Positions 7,051-10,211 of a stretch of 10,211 bases of DNA are shown here, piece by piece. The stretch is from NCBI GenBank assembly GCA_947564765.1, contig CANODN010000051.1, forward strand, positions 1-10,211. The letters run 5' to 3'. The position numbers and the translations under genes are program-made. The notes below the pieces were generated by a model. It worked only from the letters and a program-made list of their open reading frames with translations. It had not been told where the DNA came from and ran no database searches. The stretch's first letter is position 1, and each line of letters begins with the position of its first letter. Source of the stretch: an uncultured Roseburia sp. (GTDB lineage: Bacteria > Bacillota > Clostridia > Lachnospirales > Lachnospiraceae).

Positions 7051-8854
7051 GCAAAATCTGACCGATGTTTATCAGACTGCCGGTCAAGTGATTTAGATTT
7101 TGAATGGCAGTTACGGTTGTATTGTATTTTCTGGCAATGGCCCATAAGGTATCGCCGGGTTTGACGGTATATTCGATATAGTCACTGGATTGGGAAGCGG
7201 GGATGTTTAAAATCTGACCGATGTCGATTCTGTCACTGGTTAATCCGTTTAAATTTTTTATGGCATTGACGGTGGTGCCGTATCTTCTGGCAATGGCCCA
7301 CAGGGTATCTCCAGGCTGGACAGTATATTGCAGGGTGCCAGGCTCCGGTTTGGGCAGGGGAACGTTCTGACCGATTCCAAGGTAAACGTCATACAGCTTT
7401 TGCCATGTCTGCGGGCCTACAATACCGTCGGCGCTTAACCGCATCATTTGCTGGAATGCCATAACGGCCTGTGCTGTGCCGCTTCCGAAAATACCGTCTT
7501 GTGTAAGAGCGGGAATGCCGGGATAATATTCGGAAATCACATTTAAAAGATACTGCAGAGTGATTACATCCTGTCCCCTGGAGCCCTGACGAAGCACAGA
7601 GCCCGGCGGTACCGTTCCGATTCCAAGGGTATCTCCTTCGCCGTTTAATTCCGCCAGCTTTGTGACGGCGGTGTAGATGCTGGATATTTTATACCAGGTG
7701 CCTTTTCCGACAATACCGTCAGGAGTCAAATTGAAAATACTTTGAAATTTTTTGACTGCGGCGGCTGTGCTGCTTCCAAAGCTGCCTGCTTCGTCAGTAA
7801 TGGTGGGAATGGCGGGATAGTTTCTTCGTATTCTGTTCAGATAAGTCTGGATGGTCTGGACGTCAAGTCCTTTGCTGCCGGATTTTAATGCAGTTCCGGG
7901 ATAAGAGGAGAGAACGCCGGTGATAATGTTGGTTTCTGCAATTTCAATGTCGTTTGGATAATAGGACCTAAGAATCTGAAGAGGCGTTTTTCCCTGGTTT
8001 GCCAATGTTACAGTTCCCCATTGGGACAATCCCTGGCAGGTTGCCGTCGTACCATTACAAAATGAAGTAAAGTAGGGATTGTTTTGTCCCTTTCTGCGGA
8101 CGTATTCATTGAAAATTTCATCAACAATCCGGCTGATGGATTCATAAATGGGACGTCCTTTTACAAAGTACTGGTCATAGGCGGTATTATTTGTGATATC
8201 AAAAGCATAGCCTCTGCTTCTGTACCATTCGGTGTATATACGGTTTAATGCAAAGGTGATAATGGCGTAAATATTTGCCCGCAGTGCGGCATCGGGCCAG
8301 GTGGGATATATTTCGCTGCTGGCTACATTTTTTACATAGTCAGGAAAAGATACCGATACGTTGGCTGCAGAGGAAGAGGGCGATCCAAGATGTACGGTAA
8401 TGGGGTTGGGGATTGCGACCTGCCGCAGTACATAGGGGCTGCGGGAGGGACCTTCCTGGCTGCGGGATGCCGCAGACATGGCAACAGCAGGTTTTCCGAC
8501 ATAAATTTCTGTCAGAGTCGGTGTGCGCTGCGTATTCTCCATGGGCAGAAGGGTAAGGGGAAGAATTGCTGTTTCTCCTTCATAAATGGGGATATCCGAA
8601 ACGGAAAGAGATTCAAAGCCTGTTTTTTGGGCGGTAACATAGTAGCTGATATAGGGCAGCTCGGAATAATAGGGGTTCTGGGAGAAATCCTTGCTTAGGG
8701 TTTCTAACGGGACCTTTTCAGTTTCCCCGCTTTCGTCTGTTATCAGTTCATAGATGTGGTTTCCAAATTGATCTAAGATGCGGATTTTGACACCGCTTAA
8801 GGGAATGGCGTCCTGTGCAGTTCTTGCCTGCAGGATGATATAACCGATTGCCAT
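7037..8854 (-). CDS. SleC-like SpoIID/peptidoglycan-binding/LysM protein, probably spore-associated
   Basis: A 605-residue modular protein. Residues 5-105 look like a carboxypeptidase-regulatory or Cna-B-like beta domain (IPLSGVKIRILDQFG..., TDESGETE). About 175-300 match a SpoIID/LytB domain: Glu181 in SSEIYPTWPDAALRAN aligns with the catalytic Glu of SpoIID (EMxxxxPxEALKA), followed by YDQYFVKGRPI. Two PG_binding_1 domains lie at about 322-389 and 419-487, and two LysM repeats at 509-552 and 561-604. The SpoIID domain cleaves glycan strands as a lytic transglycosylase; the rest binds peptidoglycan. The layout recalls the clostridial cortex-lytic enzyme SleC, plus LysM. There is no signal peptide, which fits synthesis in the mother cell and deposition on the spore. 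AAAAGGAG (8862-8869) lies seven bases before the ATG, and a sigma-K-like promoter lies upstream. The exact role, structural or germination enzyme, is not settled. Confidence 0.88.
   Translation of the reverse strand: MAIGYIILQARTAQDAIPLSGVKIRILDQFGNHIYELITDESGETEKVPLETLSKDFSQNPYYSELPYISYYVTAQKTGFESLSVSDIPIYEGETAILPLTLLPMENTQRTPTLTEIYVGKPAVAMSAASRSQEGPSRSPYVLRQVAIPNPITVHLGSPSSSAANVSVSFPDYVKNVASSEIYPTWPDAALRANIYAIITFALNRIYTEWYRSRGYAFDITNNTAYDQYFVKGRPIYESISRIVDEIFNEYVRRKGQNNPYFTSFCNGTTATCQGLSQWGTVTLANQGKTPLQILRSYYPNDIEIAETNIITGVLSSYPGTALKSGSKGLDVQTIQTYLNRIRRNYPAIPTITDEAGSFGSSTAAAVKKFQSIFNLTPDGIVGKGTWYKISSIYTAVTKLAELNGEGDTLGIGTVPPGSVLRQGSRGQDVITLQYLLNVISEYYPGIPALTQDGIFGSGTAQAVMAFQQMMRLSADGIVGPQTWQKLYDVYLGIGQNVPLPKPEPGTLQYTVQPGDTLWAIARRYGTTVNAIKNLNGLTSDRIDIGQILNIPASQSSDYIEYTVKPGDTLWAIARKYNTTVTAIQNLNHLTGSLINIGQILRIPT
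7043..7330 (-). repeat. Tandem LysM-coding repeat
   Basis: Two copies of a LysM unit (7199-7330 and 7043-7174), offset by 156 bases, encode near-identical stretches: YTVxPGDTLWAIARxY, then TTV.AI.NLN.LT and IGQIL.IP. The DNA is also similar, for example AAAATCTGACCGATGT occurs in both copies on the plus strand. The copies look like a recent duplication. Confidence 0.85.
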
Positions 8855-8880
8855 GGTAATGCTCCTTTTTTTGTTCTATA

Positions 8881-8907
8881 TAATTTATGAAGGGGAGGGG
8901 AGATGGT
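8881..8907 (-). promoter_or_regulatory. Sigma-K-like sporulation promoter candidate
   Basis: On the minus strand, AC (8906-8907), a 16-base spacer and CATAAATTA (8881-8889) fit the Bacillus sigma-K pattern AC-N16/17-CATANNNTA. It lies about 27 bases upstream of the SleC-like start, just ahead of its SD. The -35 is only two bases, so the match is weak on its own; it gains weight from the gene's apparent spore role. CATAAATT also partly resembles a sigma-E -10 box. Confidence 0.4.
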
Positions 8908-9036
8908 GACAATAAATAAAAGGATATATTTTTTGCAAAAGCAATGTTAATATATAGAAAAGCAATAATTGCAGCCGCTTATAAAACCATACGAAAGACG
9001 ATATCATAATAGCATAGTATGGGGCAGGAGACAGAT

Positions 9037-9123
9037 ATGGAAGAGATGCAGACGATAAGGATCGCCTTGTGCGAGAACTATAATTGGCTAATATCAGGAC
9101 ATAGATGTATCTGCAGGATGTAA
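9037..9123 (+). pseudogene. Short ORF, possible 5' remnant of a response-regulator-like gene
   Basis: A 28-codon frame with a very good RBS: AGGAG (9026-9030), six bases before ATG 9037. It starts MEEMQTIRIALCEN, which recalls the N-terminus of LytTR/AgrA-type response regulators (IRIALCEDD). After about 14 residues it becomes unlike any receiver domain (YNWLISGHRCIC) and stops at 9121-9123, overlapping the start of the toxin frame. I read it as the surviving 5' end of a gene cut by a recombination near 9080, now joined to a toxin tip. It could also be a leader peptide that couples translation to the toxin start, or simply chance. Function is unknown. Confidence 0.35.
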
Positions 9124-9638
9124 ATTACGCAGAAAAATTATCTGCATTTTCAAAACTTATCAGTAGAAATGATGAAATTCTTGAAAAAATACGAAAAAGT
9201 ATAGCTGGCGAGTATGTGACAATGAATTCGTTCCGGCTGGGGACAGGCAGAGGTGCGCAGTTTGAGCAGGGTAGTGAGGGTGGTACAGGAACAGTAGACG
9301 ACTTTATTAATAATAATGTAAATCCTAATTTTCAACAGAATGTTAAAGATGCATTTCTGAATGATGCAAAAGTGATAGTTTTGGAGCAAGATATAACAGT
9401 TTATAGATATCACGGAGGTTCGTCACAAGGAACCAGTTATTGGTATCCCCCTAATCAGACATCTAATCCAGCAGCTGATTTAGCTTTGCCACAAGGGAAT
9501 ACATACCAATATATGGATACATTTGTTATTCCGAAAGGAACAACTCTCTTGGAAGGTACGGTTGTACCTAATTTTGGACAGCCTGGCGGTGGATATCAAT
9601 TTTATGTTCCAGATCCATCAGTAGTGATAAAACAATGA
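9105..9638 (+). CDS. Orphan TNT-type toxin domain (NAD+ glycohydrolase-like)
   Basis: A 177-residue protein without signal peptide or membrane segment. The C-terminal part has the hallmarks of the TNT family (tuberculosis necrotizing toxin, formerly DUF4237): YRYHGG (100-105), DLALPQGNTY (125-134), IPKGTTLLEG (142-151) and VVPNFGQPGGGYQFYV (153-168). The FGQPGGG.Q block is the family signature, and its Gln is conserved in TNT NADases. Residues 1-90 look like the end of a larger polymorphic toxin, with a charged helix (AFSKLISRNDEILEKIRKSI) and no recognisable secretion domain. Full TNT toxins kill by degrading NAD+ in the target cell. The ATG at 9105 follows directly after an in-frame TAG and has only a weak AGGA before it, so this may be a displaced cassette with poor expression. 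A small gene, likely immunity, follows after 13 bases. NADase activity is inferred from family. Confidence 0.75.
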   Translation: MYLQDVNYAEKLSAFSKLISRNDEILEKIRKSIAGEYVTMNSFRLGTGRGAQFEQGSEGGTGTVDDFINNNVNPNFQQNVKDAFLNDAKVIVLEQDITVYRYHGGSSQGTSYWYPPNQTSNPAADLALPQGNTYQYMDTFVIPKGTTLLEGTVVPNFGQPGGGYQFYVPDPSVVIKQ

Positions 9639-9651
9639 GAGGTAATGAAAA

Positions 9652-9951
9652 ATGGATAAATTTAGAGAAAAAATATTGAGGGCTATAAAACTTTGCAATG
9701 AGGAATTAGTAAATAGAAGAAAAGGAGTGCTTGGAGAAAGCACAGAAGAACAACTGAAAAATATTATTTTACCAGAATTAACTCAACTTTTGACGATGCT
9801 TAATAGTAATCAACTGCCAGCAAAGGAGCAAAGATATCTAAATTCATTTGCAAATGCATTCACAGTATGGGGATGGAATATGCAAGAGCCGACAGAAATC
9901 TTTGTACTTTTGACAGAATTGAATAATGAATATAAAAACATAAAGGCATAA
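9652..9951 (+). CDS. Putative immunity protein for the TNT-type toxin
   Basis: A 99-residue, cytoplasmic-looking, largely helical protein with no signal peptide. I do not recognise a named family. Visible features are an N-terminal charged helix (FREKILRAIKLCNEELVNRR), LKNIILPELTQLLTML in the middle, and a tryptophan-bearing segment AFTVWGWNMQEPTEIFVLL near the end. Its start lies 13 bases after the toxin stop, with AGAGG (9638-9642) nine bases upstream, the usual order and spacing for a toxin-immunity pair. The DNA is AT-rich (16 G+C in the 60 bases at 9661-9720, against 30 of 60 at 7141-7200 in the SleC-like gene), in line with acquired DNA. The immunity role rests on context only; it would act by binding and blocking the toxin in the producing cell. 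Confidence 0.6.
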   Translation: MDKFREKILRAIKLCNEELVNRRKGVLGESTEEQLKNIILPELTQLLTMLNSNQLPAKEQRYLNSFANAFTVWGWNMQEPTEIFVLLTELNNEYKNIKA

Positions 9952-9992
9952 TAACCTAACAAAAATATGGCAAACTGCTTAGAAAAATATAA

Positions 9993-10211
9993 GTTGTCAG
10001 ACTCGATGTCAAGGGTGGCTCAGTACCTAAAACAATTCCGCAACAACTTGCACGAGACGGTCAAGTTCCTGCCGTTGGTAAGATGAGAGATTTAAATACT
10101 TCAGGAGCTGTTTTAGATGGAGAATTTAAGGTTGCTGATTATTTACCAGATATGGGAAATCCTCGAGATAATTGGCATCAATGTTTTTATCGCAGCGGCC
10201 TTACACAGGTT
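9993..10211 (+). pseudogene. Startless fragment of a second toxin-like C-terminal domain (runs off window)
   Basis: The plus frame is open from just after a TAA (9990-9992) to the right edge, 73 codons. It reads VVRLDVKGGSVPKTIPQQLA, then GKMRDLNTSGAVLDGEFKVA, then DYLPDMGNPRDNW. The sequence is protein-like from its first residues, but it has no start codon or RBS at its beginning. The only in-frame ATG (10083) is internal and lacks an SD. This is what displaced C-terminal tips of polymorphic toxins look like, lying behind an active tip and its immunity gene. I do not recognise the domain. The last residues (HQCFYRSGLTQV) look less natural, so a frameshift near 10172 is possible but cannot be shown here. 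Confidence 0.5.

Noticed and set aside
8390..8698. A 102-codon plus-strand frame within the SleC-like gene
   Set aside because: It is antisense to the well-supported SpoIID-domain gene, has no good RBS and its translation shows no recognisable features.
8962..8972. Perfect palindrome GCAATAATTGC in the intergenic region before the toxin block
   Set aside because: It is short and AT-centred, not repeated elsewhere in the window and not attached to a convincing promoter, so an operator call is not justified.
9150..9413. Minus-strand frame of 87 codons opposite the TNT-type toxin
   Set aside because: It overlaps the coding region with clear TNT motifs and is Ile/Cys-rich as expected for the shadow of AT-rich coding DNA.
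9995..10087. Alternative plus frame from TTG 9995 (LSDSMSRVAQYLKQF...)
   Set aside because: It ends after about 30 codons at TGA and has no SD, whereas the neighbouring frame remains open to the edge with better protein-like sequence.

Overview
The window looks like chromosomal DNA from a spore-forming, strictly anaerobic Clostridia member, most likely a Lachnospiraceae-type gut bacterium. The reasons are a SCIFF ranthipeptide with its radical SAM maturase (a marker pair of Clostridia), a fused SecDF, strong AGGAGG-type ribosome binding sites, and a SpoIID/LysM cortex-type protein of the sort found in endospore formers. The species assignment is inference.

Layout, left to right. (1) Positions 1-247 hold the N-terminal part of a small minus-strand protein with a TTG start, divergent from what follows. 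(2) Positions 402-1661 encode a lipoprotein with a transglutaminase-like C-H-D triad. (3) Positions 1773-5602 form the core cluster: the 47-residue six-cysteine peptide SCIFF (scfA), a GC-rich hairpin, the SCIFF maturase (scfB) and secDF, ending at a clear intrinsic terminator. (4) Positions 5693-7024 encode a MATE-family efflux pump. (5) Convergent to it, 7037-8854 on the minus strand encodes a SleC-like protein. It has an N-terminal regulatory-like beta domain, a SpoIID/LytB domain, two peptidoglycan-binding domains and two LysM repeats. It has no signal peptide, and a sigma-K-like promoter lies upstream. (6) From about 9037 to the right edge the DNA is more AT-rich and resembles a polymorphic-toxin cassette region. 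It holds a short 5' gene remnant with a strong RBS, an orphan TNT-type (NAD+ glycohydrolase-like) toxin tip, a small gene placed like its immunity gene, and a startless fragment of another toxin-like C-terminus that runs off the window.

How the parts work together. scfA supplies the precursor, and ScfB is expected to install a Cys-to-Thr thioether (C32 and T37 are present). The hairpin between them could let the peptide be made in excess of the enzyme. scfB and secDF are 18 bases apart and probably cotranscribed, so maturation may be linked to export, but that functional link is inference. The right-hand toxin region is a separate accessory module that appears to have recombined next to the spore gene.
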